NCBI GenBank assembly: GCA_946811185.2
Contig: OX328107.1
Span: forward strand, 14,969,565-15,033,564
DNA: 64,000 nt
Direction of reading: 5' to 3'
Origin: Hippopus hippopus
Lineage: Eukaryota > Mollusca > Bivalvia > Cardiida > Cardiidae
Both the position numbers and the translations under genes were made by a program. The notes under the pieces are model-generated. The model saw only the letters and a program-made list of their open reading frames with translations. It made no database searches and was not told the origin of the DNA. Position 1 is the stretch's first letter. Each line of letters starts with the position of its first letter. Below, one piece after another: positions 10,442 through 21,289 of this stretch.

Positions 10442-10708
10442 TTATGTAGACATCTTTAACTTCAGGTAACACCGTCGACTCTTCCAAAAGCAGGAAGGTT
10501 CGTCTACAACTTTATAGTGCAGCATAGACAGTACAGTGATTGGTCGTCTAAACATCGGGTCATTCATGAGGCATTGAACTTGTTGTGGCTGTTGTATTGC
10601 TGCTGAGCAACGTTCGGGGTTACCTACACTAGGAATAGGAATTTTAGTGTCTGTATGGCAACGCACTGTCAAAAACAGACAGTGTGACACAAGTACATAC
10701 ATAAGCAA
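10442..10708 (-). CDS. Candidate small secreted Cys-containing protein (88 aa), unidentified
   Basis: Minus-strand ORF of 88 codons with coding-like composition inside the first intron of the EF-hand gene. The N-terminus MLMYVLVSHCLFLTVRC is hydrophobic like a short signal peptide; cysteines fall at residues 10, 17, 34, 46, 73 and 80. A TATA-like tatata lies about 50 bp upstream on the minus strand (near 10755-10762). Alternatively, an acceptor-like ctgtttttgacag (ending opposite 10666) would make 10442-10665 a terminal exon starting at RCHTDTK. The stop is TAA. No family recognised; no transposon motif seen. It could be chance, but six well-spread cysteines and lack of A/T-run codons argue for coding. 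Confidence 0.35.
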   Translation of the reverse strand: MLMYVLVSHCLFLTVRCHTDTKIPIPSVGNPERCSAAIQQPQQVQCLMNDPMFRRPITVLSMLHYKVVDEPSCFWKSRRCYLKLKMST

Positions 10709-11353
10709 AGCGGTAACTTAACTCATTAGATATAACATTTAGTATTTAAAGCCTATATATGTAGATTTCTCAAGTACTTTTACAATTCGTTGAACTTACA
10801 ATTTCCGTCAATCAGTTTACAGTAGTTTTATAATCAGAGAGATAAGTCTGACAAACATACATCTGTTCACAGAAGCCATTCCTTTAATTCAAACACTGGT
10901 ATACTTTTCACAAAAATTCAGATAGTAGACCCCTCTTTTCGTGGACCATTTGTATATTATGTTATTACCGTGTTATGACCATGAGAAGGTATTTGACCCG
11001 GAGTCATATGGCTGTTTCAGAGACTAGAGAAATGCCAATGTAGTTTGGAGTGGATGTAGTTCCCTTAGGAGTTTGCAGTAGTTAAATACTTATTACACCG
11101 TTACGACATATGACACTCTGTAACCTTTATTCACTCCATACGACCTGCGTCTATATATAGCAGTAGGAATACTTACAGGCGTTGGATTAATAATACAAAT
11201 TACGATTATATTGAGCATCGGTGATACGTAAATGGCGCTTAATTTATTAAGTAAAGGTTATACAATATAGTGCTCAATGGTGAACGACGCTTTGTTAATA
11301 ATTCAAATAAAGTTTCTGTAAACAAATGTTACGTAATACTTCAAGACGCTATA
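10709..11353. other. Unassigned sequence, intron 1
   Basis: AT-rich. Short phrases such as 'ggattaataatacaaat' and 'ttcaagacgc' recur here and around 11560-11710 and 12640-13790, suggesting an old, unclassified repeat; no boundaries could be set. Confidence 0.4.
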
Positions 11354-11553
11354 TTAACCCTTATCCTGCTAAATCAGTGGAATGAAACTTTGAAGCCGAT
11401 TGGAAAAGCACAAATTTTGCTATTTCAGAGAAATTTGGGGGGGGGGGGATCTCCTTATTGGACAGTGTAGATCAAGGTTAGACTATGCGTTCTGTGCAGT
11501 CTGATCTTTATCTGCACTGTCCTTGAGTCGTGCTTACCAGCCTAATGGTTAAC
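11354..11553 (-). mobile_element. MITE family A with TTAA at both ends and a G-tract
   Basis: 'ttaacccttatcctgctaa' to 'cctaatggttaa': TTAA at each terminus, as expected for a TTAA target duplication. A run of G (about 11437-11449) replaces the usual ttggggag. Confidence 0.8.
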
Positions 11554-11724
11554 AATACAAATAACGATCGTATTTCTCATACTTTAAGACGCAGGATTAA
11601 TGATAGAAATACGGTATCAAATAACAAAAGTAACACTTCAGAACGCCAGATTAATGATGTAAATGATTTTATTTGTTGCATTTATGTTACTTCAAGACAT
11701 GTGATTAACAAGACATATAGGATC

Positions 11725-12640
11725 TGACATGAGTTAACGTTTAAGCTAAAATTTTAGTAAACGAGCCGAGGAAAAATGTTATTAAGCGAGAGTCTTTTTT
11801 TTTTTTTTACGATTTTAATAAAACCAGATCTCAAACACCAACGAATGTCAGATTCTTTTTATCACATAACGATATTTCACAAATTATAGAGCAGTGACAT
11901 TGCAACAACTTGCTCCACAAGTGCCATGCAAAATGCAGGTCAGATCGAAAATGAATGATGTCAAACATAGGTCAAAGTTCCATTATGATAAGCATTCAAG
12001 GTCGCTTAAGCCCCTGTAAATTGGGAAAAGAATCAGAGTACGATTTGGTAAACTTTGGAAACCTTCTGAAATTATTGAAAAGATCAGTAGTAGAGTCTAG
12101 ATCATATTTAGTCAGGACTGAAAATGGTGCTGAATACAGGAGAAACGGGTACCATTTGCTAAAAACCAATGAAGCCAGAGTGAGCAATAACTAGTCAAAC
12201 ACACCACAGGTTGATTACAGTAATGTATTTCGTATTGATTTAAAGAGTAAATCATTGCAAAGTGAACAAAATGCTCCACAAGCACATGCACAGCAATCAG
12301 ACACACAGACACGTATGTAGACACCTGTAAATACCAATATTTCGTCTGAAAAAAGCAGCAAATAAAGTTGAATCAGAGTCTGAATTCAGGAGAACAAGGT
12401 CAGGGAGAAAAGTGAAACCACCTCAAAGACTTTCTTTGTGATAAAAAGAAATGAGAAAACAGGAAAGATTCTATTGGGTTAAATTTCATGTGAATAATCA
12501 TGTTTTGTTTCAGCATGGAATACGAACAAAATGACGTCAAAAATGACGTCACACGTGTATAAGATATAGAAAATTCATAATGAGTATATTCTACTGAAAA
12601 AAAGGGAGGTTGTGTGATAATTTTTTTTTTTTTATAAATA
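11725..12640 (+). mobile_element. Repeat family E, split by a Gypsy relic
   Basis: Left part 'tctgacatgagttaacg ... aatgttattaagcgag' and 'atatttcacaaattatagagc' (11725-11895); right part from about 12490 with 'aatgacgtcaaaaatgacgtcacac' split over 12530-12553 and 'aaagggaggttgtgtgat'. The Ty3/Gypsy relic at 11905-12441 separates them. Confidence 0.55.
11905..12441 (+). pseudogene. Ty3/Gypsy retrotransposon relic: C-terminus of Pol (end of integrase)
   Basis: Seen: a frame reads KFHYDKHSRSLKPL, stop, IGKRIRVRFGKLWKP; after a frameshift comes RSYLVRTENGAEYRRNGYHL, and near the end RRTRSGRKVKPPQRL then TGA at 12439-12441. The order 'YDKH...LKPL...G..VRV', 'RSY.V.TE.G...RRN..HL' and 'RTRSGR..KPP.RL' is the known C-terminal signature of animal Ty3/Gypsy Pol proteins. 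At least two stops and one shift make it non-functional. No LTRs are seen at either side. It sits between two parts of a family E element (11725-11895 and 12450-12640), so it was probably inserted there. Confidence 0.75.
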
Positions 12641-13808
12641 ACAACGGCACTACTTCAAGATGCTGGGCCATAAGTAATACTTCGTTTATAAATACCAAAA
12701 CGCTTAAATAATAATACAATAGAGTTCCCTTAACTCTTAGACTTTCTCATCGTACAACACTAAGTCAACATAAATATAGTTTATATTTATTTCAGATGGT
12801 AATGTGGTACGTAAGCACTTGAGAGAGCAAGCGTATATACAGGTTTTCAAATACATTACATTCATCGCCAACTAACCATAAACAAACATATGTAGTAATA
12901 CACCAACTCTTGTTTAGCTTGACCGAACTTGAACTACACCTCTTCTCCTAGATGCTTTGTCTACAACAACAACAACCAACAAAAACCTTTGTTGAGCAAA
13001 CAGAAATGCTGGTATGAGCAGCGACACAAATATATGAATACATATAACACATTGACATTTTTCAATTTACTGTTCCATTCAGTATGTACAATACATGACT
13101 ATATGTAATACCATATGCATTGGCAATGAAATGGTGATTTCTGTCTCTTTCAACACTATTTTTGAGCATATGACCATCGTTCATTACATTTAATCAATTA
13201 TTCTATGGCCGACTCGCCCAGGAAAACCCAGAGATAAAAACTACATGTAGAAAAAACTCTGGAAACCTGTGCCCATTTGTCAACGTCTAGTGCCATGGAA
13301 TGTTGGGCCTCATTCAATGAATTTGATTTTGAGCTACCGAAAACAAATGAATTGTGTATGACAATAACAACACCCGTGGAAATAAAATGACTTCTTTTGG
13401 GAATGGTACTACTGTATCGATGGTATTCTTACAAGGAATTAGCGACAGTGCTTCAGAGCTATAGTGCTAAACCATGGGTGCGCACACTTACTTTCACAAA
13501 AGAAAAAACGTCTGTATGCGTTGCCCTCACAAAGCTGATTGAACCTTGTACCAACTACATGTACAACATGCTTATTATAAATCCCGTGCTTCATACCTTA
13601 CAGGTACTTATCGAAGTGTCATCGAAAAAGGGAAAATAATTTCCTTCTAATTCGTTCCTCAAACGCAGGAAATTATATTGTATAAAACAACGGTAATACT
13701 CCAAGACGCTGGTTTAATGATACAAATAAGTTTATACACGTATATTGCATTTATGTAATTTCAAGAAGTTTGATTAATAATACAAAAAACATTTATAAAG
13801 ATTTATTA
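12641..13808. other. Unassigned sequence, intron 1
   Basis: AT-rich, no recognised family or convincing exon. It includes a run of short A/T-rich phrases ending in 'ataatacaaa' and an 80-codon plus frame at 13397 without splice support. Confidence 0.4.
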
Positions 13809-13962
13809 GCCATGCTTTGTGAAAAGGGGGTTTGGTGCATTTGCGAAAAGTATCGCACAGGCTGACATGGGCCGAAACTTTTCGCTATCTTTAAATTATA
13901 TCATGAATGCACATCAAAGGATAATCCTACCACATGATTCACTCTGTTGTTAGACAAAGTGG
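13809..13962 (+). mobile_element. MITE family C, internally deleted
   Basis: Left end 'gccatgctttgtgaaaaggg', shortened palindrome, then 'ccacatgattcactctgttg'; the right end is missing. Confidence 0.6.
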
Positions 13963-14134
13963 GTTTTCAATGATAAAAATAAAGTTTTTTATTTCTAGCC
14001 TAGGTGATACTTCGAAACACTGGATAATGATGCTTGTCACAGTTTTTCTACAAACTGTAAAAACAATAGCTAAGCTAAAACAAAATCATCGATTTAACAT
14101 CTAACACAGTTTTTACATTGGTCCACCTATTTGT

Positions 14135-14347
14135 GTAACTTTTTCAAAACTATCCAATACTTTAACGATCCATGGTCAGAAGACTTTCAAAAACCCTGTA
14201 AAAAGGAGAAAATATTGGTGAATAGTATTTTTTCTCCATTTCCAACATTTTCTCCCACCTATTGATACACAATCCCTATCAATTTGATTTAGTAAAACGT
14301 ATTGCTCTTAATATTGACTAGTCTAAAATTCTTCGTCTAGAGCAAAC
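14135..14347 (+). mobile_element. MITE family B, diverged
   Basis: 'actttaacgatcc', 'aaaaaggagaaaatattgg' with partner 'tttctccatttcc', then 'gactagtctaaaattcttcg'. Confidence 0.6.
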
Positions 14348-14446
14348 GTTCATTTTCCAGACCAAAACACTACAATGTAGACCCGTTAAAAACGGAAAAT
14401 AAGTATGTAGTCTGATGATAGATAAACCCCAGGACCCGTACTCACG

Positions 14447-14927
14447 AACCATTCTAAATTCGATTCTAATACTTATTACATTTAGTTGTACTCTTCAAGT
14501 TAAAGGCGCGTTTAGACCTATTACCGGAACCACGCTTAAACACAGTTCATTAGCATATATGAAGTACAACTAAATAAAACTGTCTTTACTAAGGGAGGCA
14601 CATTTCATTGCAATGCAGTGTCTAAAAGTATACTTAGGCTTGCATTACTCATTTGTTAAGCTTGTTATGGATAAGTTAACGTTTTGTATACATTACGGGC
14701 ACCGCAGATGTACAGATAATATCGCGCTGTCTTGCTCGACTCGTTCATTTTCTTACCAAAATATGAACAAGAGTGCTCAAGGAGAGATAACTCTATAGGA
14801 CTGACTGTAAGTATTCTAAATTTCAAGACAAGTCATCTATTTGGCCGAGACAGAGTGTCTCAATTAGAATGATAGTCTTGAAGTTCACTGTTCAGGAATA
14901 GTTCGTGAATACGACCATAGATTTGTC
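14447..14927. mobile_element. DNA element with 20-bp inverted ends related to family F
   Basis: Left 'cgtactcacgaaccattct' and right 'ggaatagttcgtgaatacg' are inverted. About 480 bp, no useful ORF (a 61-codon frame at 14613 has no motif). Confidence 0.6.
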
Positions 14928-15174
14928 TTTTTTTAGGCGTTTAACTATTTAATTGTTGTGCTAAATGTCTGTTCTGATATAAAAACGATCGGAACCGGAA
15001 ACAGCGTGGAATGGCGCGTAATAAGGTTGACAAGTATAGATTACAACATGAACTCTCAACGCGCTGAGTCATTTTAATTGATATGGAGGACACTGTTGAT
15101 AATGAAAAAACAGTGAGGCGAAAATCAGTGATTACATGCGTCTAGCAGTTTCTTCATTTGATGCAATGTTTGAC

Positions 15175-15400
15175 TCTTTACAAACATCAAACTTATAGAC
15201 TGGTCCAAATTGGAAGCATTTACAGACGACAAAATAGTTGTTGCATTAATCATGAAATATCAGTCTTTAAAATGGTAGAAAACATTGTGAGAAAAGAAGA
15301 AAATGCTAGTCACGAGCATTTTCTCCTTTTCCCATAATGTTTTCAAAAGTCCTTTTCCTTTGGGTCATTACAACTCGAGATTGTGTGGTAAAGGATTCAT
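15175..15400 (-). mobile_element. MITE family B
   Basis: 'tagactggtccaaattgg' first and 'gagattgtgtggtaaaggatt' last, with the central palindrome around 'atgctagtcacgagcat'. Confidence 0.8.
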
Positions 15401-15547
15401 GGTATCCACTGCAACACGGTAAAACCGTCTGTAGATGTTTATCTGATAGTTCTAAAAGTATAATATGGACAAATTAGGTCAGTTTAAATAAAGTGAGTCT
15501 TTAATTGCAATGTGAAGATAGCAATGACCAGACTGCCCGCAACATCG

Positions 15548-15905
15548 ACCTGAGTTGATACAAGATCAGACAGCACTTTCTCTGCAGTCTGATTTTGATC
15601 AACACTGCACACAAAAGCACTCGAATTCCTAATGAACTCCCTTAGGGTAGAAAAGTAGAAGCACATACCAGAAATAAAATTTGATACTATCTCAGAAACG
15701 TCAATTTGCGCTGTGCATACGTTACCTGCAGTTTTCGCTAATTATCTCTTTCGTATGAGAACTGACCTTTACACTCCCGAATTAGAATTATAAAATAAAA
15801 CATTTATTTTCAGGTGCGATTCATTGCTTTTATATGGATAAAATAAAGCTCTGCTTTGTCTTTCTGTATCGAAGAGTATAGATCAAGATCAGACTGCAGC
15901 AAGTT
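15548..15905. mobile_element. MITE family A, two fragments
   Basis: Palindrome halves at 15548-15650 ('caagatcagacagcactttc' ... 'gcagtctgattttgatc') and 15868-15905 ('tagatcaagatcagactgc'). The sequence between is unassigned. Confidence 0.45.
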
Positions 15906-15984
15906 CGCTGACTGTCTATTGTAAACTGTTTTTGGAGAAGAACATCGCCTTTCGCTTTGCATAGATATTGATTAATAAAACATC

Positions 15985-16173
15985 AACCCTAGGGCCACTA
16001 AAAATCAAATGGACATTAATAGCCGTGAAAAAAAAATGTGTTAAAGACTAGTTTTGCCACACTTTTTTGGATAGTGCGGATCAATATCAGGCTGCACGGA
16101 ACGTGCTGTCTGATCTTGATCTGCACTATCCGAAAAAGCATTAGAAGTTGCGTTTGAGGCATAAAGGGGTTAA
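15985..16173 (+). mobile_element. MITE family A variant
   Basis: 'aaccctagggccactaaaaa' to 'aggcataaaggggtt' with a clean palindrome ('ggatagtgcggatc' ... 'gatctgcactatcc'); the AT-rich half differs from other copies. Confidence 0.55.
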
Positions 16174-16837
16174 GATGGGAAATAAAAAAAAAAACTTCCG
16201 TTGTTTCGACATTGATACTCCAGAACAAGGTTATATATTCTATCGTGCTGTGAAACGTACACCATTACGCTAATTACCGGAAATGAATGCCGTAGACTGA
16301 ACTTTGAAAACGTATTTCTTACGCAGAGAAAATGTTAAAATGTTTCTGAGATAGTTAATGCGACTGACAAATAACATTTGAAAGGCAAAAAGTAAAACTT
16401 AGAAATTTGATACCTGAATAGAGGTTAGGTAATACTACTGACGTTGTTAGGTCGAGATTGTTCAGTCTAGCCTTTGGGCTGGGGGAATAAAACATGCCAA
16501 ACGAAAATGCCGTCATGGAGACTCAAACCCTGCGACTTTAAAAAGAAATGAGTCGGTTTGTGAGTCATTGTGCAATATGTATCTGACAGACGTTTGTGCT
16601 TACAATGTATTTATACGTTGTCACACGACAGTGGCCACCACTAGACCCAATCGTTGAGAATTTTCAAACAAAGTAAGGAGAAATAACGTATTTCCTACAT
16701 GTATTTTCTGCCAGTGTATTTTATCTAAAAAGCTATTTTTACAGTCCAATAGTGAATACATATTTTGAAGATTTCTTCTGTAAATTTTCCGAAATAAAAT
16801 GTTTTTTTGAGTTTCTATATCCCCTCCTATTTTTTAG
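16174..16837. other. Unassigned sequence, intron 1
   Basis: No family recognised. 'gtcatggagactcaaaccctgc' near 16514 could be a remnant of a tRNA-like B-box, too weak to call. Confidence 0.35.
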
Positions 16838-17024
16838 TTTCTGAGGAGCAGGTCTTTTAAAAACATTATTGGAAATGGAGAAAAGATTGTTAGCAAGTAT
16901 TTTCCCCTCTGCTCAATGTTTCCACCAATTCAAGGACAAAATCCATCTTTTGATTAACTTTGAAATTGAAGTCTGCAAATGTTTCTGATTTGAACGAGTC
17001 CAAAATCTTATCGTCTTGTACTGT
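16838..17024 (+). mobile_element. MITE family B, 5' end missing
   Basis: 'ttttaaaaacattattgg', central palindrome worn, 'gtctgcaaatg', 'aacgagtccaaaatcttatcg'. A family A copy follows directly. Confidence 0.6.
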
Positions 17025-17026
17025 TG

Positions 17027-17233
17027 TAACCATTATCGTTTTAAATTAGTGAAATTAAACGTTCAAGCCGATATAAAAACCCGAACAATGCTACCCCAAA
17101 CTTTTTTAAAGAAAAAAAAATCCTCATCAGTCAGTGTAGATCCAAGATCAGACTGCACTTTCTGTGCAGTCTGATCTTGATCTACACTGTCTGTAAAAGG
17201 CCAATGAGTCGCGATTAGCAGCCTAAGGGTTAA
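17027..17233 (-). mobile_element. MITE family A, first of a tandem pair
   Basis: Intact palindrome and right end 'tagcagcctaagggttaac'. The next copy starts in the same TTAAC. Confidence 0.8.
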
Positions 17234-17418
17234 CCTCCTAAATAAGTTAAATGAAACTTTCCATCTGATTGTAAAAGACCCAAAGATTGCAATTTTAAAG
17301 TTATTTTTTGGGGAATAAAGAGTAGGTCCAAGATCAGACTGCATTTTATGTACAGTCGGATCTTGATCTGCAATGGTCGCAAAAGCGCCTTGAGTCGCGC
17401 TTTGTAGTCTAAGGTTTA
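17232..17418 (-). mobile_element. MITE family A, second of a tandem pair
   Basis: Same orientation as its neighbour, more diverged; shares the junction TTAA. Confidence 0.7.
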
Positions 17419-17479
17419 AAGTGCAGAAAACCGACATATTTCTCTGCTAGATTTAAATTATCGCCATTTCAACAGCATT

Positions 17480-17703
17480 TTAACCCTTTACCAAACAATT
17501 ACATGTTTTAACGACCCTGAAGATGAAGGTTTTAAAACATTGTGGGAAGAGGAGAAAATTATGGTAACCAGCATTTTCTCTCTTTTCAACAATCTTTTGT
17601 ACCTCTTCAAACACATAAATCATCTTTTTCGCTACACTGAAATTGACGTATGTCAATGCTTTCAATTTGGTGGAGTCTGAACTATTTGTCGTTTGGTTGT
17701 TTA
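17480..17703 (+). mobile_element. MITE family B
   Basis: 'aaccctttaccaaacaat' to 'tatttgtcgtttggttg'; the central palindrome is slightly worn. Confidence 0.8.
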
Positions 17704-17735
17704 GTAGTTACGATTTGGTCTCCGCCATTAAGTTT

Positions 17736-18243
17736 TGAACCATTTGACAAAGGATCCCATGTTGTTACGATTCTGACGAAGAAGGCTCGCCGACCCCAAT
17801 CGGTAGCGTACAGGAGTTGAAATCAGGGGTCACTGATTCGAATCCTCAGCTGGGCGATTTTCTTTCCGAGGAGTGACATTAGACAATGCAACAGGATTCG
17901 TTCTTCTCTCAACGCTGATCAGTGTTTTGACAATGGTTATGTTGGAAAGCAGCCATTGGTGTTGGAAGAACATCGTGCGAAGTGCTGGTAAAAGAAACTC
18001 CATTTAAGAATGGATAGATGCACTAGCCGCAGCAATATAACTGAAATAGTTTTGAAAACGGCGCTAATCACAAAACAAACCAACAAACAAACTTGAAAAC
18101 ATTGTTTAAATATGAGACAATGTTTTTACCTAATATTTCTACTTTGCAAACCTATTCGTTCAGAGGCACATCGTAACATTTTAGCAATATCTAACCTTTT
18201 TGTCTACAAATGCTTTCTTTACGAATCTAAAATTTGTATCGTC
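17736..18243 (+). mobile_element. MITE family B interrupted by a SINE
   Basis: Left part 'ccatttgacaaaggatccc ... gaagaaggct' (17736-17786), right part from 'cttgaaaacattg' (18093) to 'gaatctaaaatttgtatcgtcg'. The SINE at 17787-18092 lies between. Confidence 0.65.
17787..18092 (+). repeat. SINE (family D), near full length, inserted in a family B element
   Basis: Plus-strand head with 'accccaatcggtagcg' and B-box gattcgaatcc, body 'cagccattgg...tggatagatgcactagccgc...ataactgaaata', and an (AAAC)-rich tail (about 18070-18092). The flanks on both sides are the two halves of one family B copy (17736-17786 and 18093-18243), which fixes the order of insertion. Confidence 0.75.
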
Positions 18244-18309
18244 GATGCAAGATGAAAAAGACCAGCAAAAAACGGAGCTTTGACGCACAGGGAATGATTA
18301 TATAATTGA

Positions 18310-18557
18310 GCCATGCTCTGTTAAAAGTGGGCTTAATGCATGTGATGTATGATACCAAGCAAGATATCACAATATTATCTATCCATAAAATCCATTTTGT
18401 ATAACAACCTACATAATAAAGAGGTACTGTTCCTTTGACATGCTGAAAACTTACCAAAAGAAAGTTTCGGCCCAGGTCAGCCTGCGCGGACTGCACAGGC
18501 TGACCTGGGTCGATACTTTTTGCAAATGCATTAAGTCTCCTCATCACAGAACATGGC
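18310..18557 (-). mobile_element. MITE family C
   Basis: 'gccatgctctgttaaaag' to 'ttaagtctcctcatcacagaacatggc'; palindrome 'cggcccaggtcagcctg ... caggctgacctgggtcg' nearly perfect. It interrupts an open minus-strand frame. Confidence 0.8.
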
Positions 18558-18872
18558 TAATAGTTTCGATGCGACCAACATTACTATGGTGATTTCACAG
18601 CTTTTCAGTTTCCTACTAAGACCATCACCTAGGATCGAAGCAAATGCTATATAAACAGTTAAGCAAATACCAATCGTGTCAAATACCGTGAAAGATGCGA
18701 AATTGACTAGCTCGTTTTTCGTCAACAAATCATATTTCCAAGAATTTCGTGAATATCCGTCTCCTCCATGGAAAACGATACCTAAGTCTTCTTTCCAAAT
18801 GTTAGGGGTGATCAGAAAGTACTTAGACAACTTTTTTCTTGTTTGAAATAATGTAGAATCAGCTTTCAAAAT
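18557..18872 (-). CDS. Candidate minus-strand coding segment interrupted by a family C insertion
   Basis: An open minus-strand frame of about 105 codons starts just after a TAG at 18873-18875 and is cut at its 3' end by the family C element at 18310-18557. It includes ITPNIWKEDLGIVFHGGDGY and a hydrophobic stretch (FDTIGICLTVYIAFASIL), so a membrane protein is possible. Its mixed codon use contrasts with flanking repeats. No acceptor with a good pyrimidine tract is visible. It may be an exon or decayed coding sequence broken by the insertion; unidentified. Confidence 0.25.
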
Positions 18873-18910
18873 CTACATGTAGACTCTAGTTTAGTATCAT
18901 TTGTCCTTTT

Positions 18911-19110
18911 AGGCCTTAATCAAGCAATCCTATGTTTGCACGATTCTTAAAGAAGAAGGCTTTTGTCATACGAAAACATTGAGGGGAAAGGAGAAAATGC
19001 TGGTATTGCAGCACTTGATGCCCTTAAAATTAACTGCTTTTGAAAGAATTGCGGAAAAGGGAGCAACTGAAGGTTATAAACAATCGCCCTTTTTTCCCCT
19101 ACACTGTTTT
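18911..19110 (+). mobile_element. MITE family B, two joined fragments
   Basis: First 'caagcaatcctatgtttgc ... ggagaaaatgctggtat'; second 'cttttgaaagaattgcgg ... cactgttttactcc' restarts in the same orientation. Confidence 0.5.
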
Positions 19111-19410
19111 ACTCCTTCTTTGGAACACAGCGTGAAAAGTACTGCTGTAAGGTATATATGTAGGCCACTCTGTAATATCAAAGAAATATGTTTTTCAACC
19201 ATCTTCATGCATTACCTTAAAAGTACGTCTTCCAGTATATCACATTTGGAAACACTGTGAGAAATGACGCCATTAATACTCTTTTTAATGATAATTATAA
19301 CAATCGTCATCATCATCATCATCATATCTTTATTTTGTGAACGTCAAAACATTAAGAAGACATATTTCAGATTATTTTTTGCTTTTTTTACAACGTTGCC
19401 TTGAAAAGAG
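19111..19410. other. Unassigned sequence with a short (CAT)n run
   Basis: Only a catcatcatcatcatcat run near 19308-19325 stands out. Confidence 0.4.
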
Positions 19411-19414
19411 TTGA

Positions 19415-19468
19415 ACAATAATAATAATAATAATGATAATAATAATAATATCAATAATAATAATAACA
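19415..19468. repeat. (AAT)n microsatellite
   Basis: Imperfect aataataataat run with tgataa and tcaata interruptions. Confidence 0.85.
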
Positions 19469-19579
19469 CCGATAAGAAAACCAGTAACTTACGGCACATA
19501 AAATGTGGCTCAAACGATGTTTTTTCTGTAAGAGAAGGGTCCATGGTAGGAAAAGAAAACAGTTTTAGTTATCAGATTT

Positions 19580-19794
19580 TTAACCCTAAAGCAGCTAAGC
19601 ACGACTCATAGACATTTAGCGGACAGTGTAGATCCAAGATCAGAAAGCACAGAACGTGCAGTCTGATTTTGTAACTACACTGTTCGTTAAAGAGATATTT
19701 TTCTTTAAAAAATAAGTTTGAAAAACATTATTCGTTTTTTTTTTCTATCGGCTTGACAGTTTTATTTGATTTATTTAACAGGATAGGAGTTAAT
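19580..19794 (+). mobile_element. MITE family A with TTAA ends
   Basis: 'ttaaccctaaagcagctaag' to 'aacaggataggagttaa'; TTAA at both edges. Confidence 0.75.
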
Positions 19795-19958
19795 GTTTTC
19801 GAAAGCAGTTTTTCCTTAGGATGATGTTAAACATTGGATTGTTTGGTAAAGGGTAACAACAAGAAAGGCAATGGTAAAAAATCTTTAACAGCTATTTTGG
19901 TGTTAATCTCGGGGGAGTTTAGGAGTGCTACAAGGTGTCTTTCTTTAAGCCTGTCTTT

Positions 19959-20157
19959 TAACCTTTATCCCCCTACATAAGTGAAATGAAACTTTCAAGC
20001 CGATATTAAAAACCCAAATTAAGCTATTTCAAAGCTTTTTATGGGGGGAAAGATATCTCCTTATCGGACAGTGTAGATCCAAGATCAGACTGCACGTTCT
20101 GTGCAGTCTGATCTTGATGTACGCTGTCCGCAAAAGGTTGCGCTTAGCAGCCTAAAG
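19959..20157 (-). mobile_element. MITE family A, right end cut by another element
   Basis: Good palindrome; the last bases 'cagcctaaaggct' run straight into the element at 20158. Confidence 0.75.
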
Positions 20158-20768
20158 GCTTGGTCAGACCGGCTAACGGATATGTAACGGGGGGGGGGGG
20201 GGAAACGGACAAAAACATGCAGAATTTGGTTATCCGGTGACAAAATTCATCTCCTCTGCCGCTCGAGGCTCACGCGATCGGTGTGTGGAGCGAGGAAGCC
20301 ACACAATGACCGCACGAGTACCGCACATGTAACGGAAAAAAACGCACGTTTAACGGGTATGTACAGGATAATAAACGGTCTATTAACGGATATCACCGTA
20401 CAAGTAAGGGACTTGTACCGGATAAAACGGAAGTGCAACGCATGAGAACCGGACAAAACGTACGATGAACGGAAATGTACCGAACACCAACGTACGAGGA
20501 ACGTACCGGTCACGTGACATGCCGAGGGTATAAATTGTCAGATGCATCCAAAGTCTATCATTTGCATGTCTCTGTCCGTTTTGTCCGGTGGAAAGTTTTG
20601 AACATGCTCAAAACTTCCCACCGGACGGAACGGACATCGCCGGACATCGCCGGACAAGTAGCGGATTCACCGGATAAGAAACGAACATAAAACGGATACG
20701 AACGGACACGAACGGATGAAATGATTTTTTATCCGTTACTCGTCCGTTAGCTCGGTGTGACCAAGGCT
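20158..20768. mobile_element. DNA element with about 33-bp inverted ends and 'aacgga' sub-repeats
   Basis: Left 'cttggtcagaccggctaacgg' is inverted at the right end 'ccgttagctcggtgtgaccaag'. The interior is filled with degenerate aacggac/aacggat phrases, a G14 tract (about 20189-20202) and a 40-bp hairpin at 20585-20624 (ccggtggaaagttttga / tcaaaacttcccaccgg). About 610 bp, GC-richer than its surroundings, no transposase ORF. Confidence 0.75.
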
Positions 20769-21003
20769 TAAGGCTTAATGGTCTGGAAAAGGTCATGTGC
20801 ATAGATCTTAACCTTTACGTCGTTGTAACTTCTATATGTCACGACCTCCGTGATGCTATTTGAAAATATTGATATATATATAAGTATAGATCCTGATCGG
20901 AAGCCTGTGATCCGCACAGTGAGGAAAAAACAGCCTTACACATGCTGCTGTTACGCTTGACTGATCTTGTAATTCAACAATCGGGATGTTTTATTATCTG
21001 TTT

Positions 21004-21232
21004 AACTCTTAACCAACCGACAAAATTTTAGACGAGTCCAAGTTGAAAACATTTGCAGAGTTCATTTTAAATGTGATTGAAAAGATTGGATTCGTTCATA
21101 GAAGGATAGAACATTGAGGGAAAAGGAGAAAATGCTGGTTAGCAGCATTTTATCTTTTTCCCATAATGTTTTCAAAAGCATTTCTTTCCTTAGGGTCGTT
21201 GAAACACAGAATTATGTGGTAAAGCGTAAATA
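21004..21232 (-). mobile_element. MITE family B
   Basis: 'accgacaaaattttagacg' to 'cagaattatgtggtaaagcg'; central 'ggagaaaatgctggttagcagcat' hairpin. Confidence 0.8.
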
Positions 21233-21289
21233 CAATTTGTTTAACCGGCTAACTTACATTCTTAATCAAATGAAATGTAAGAAATATGA

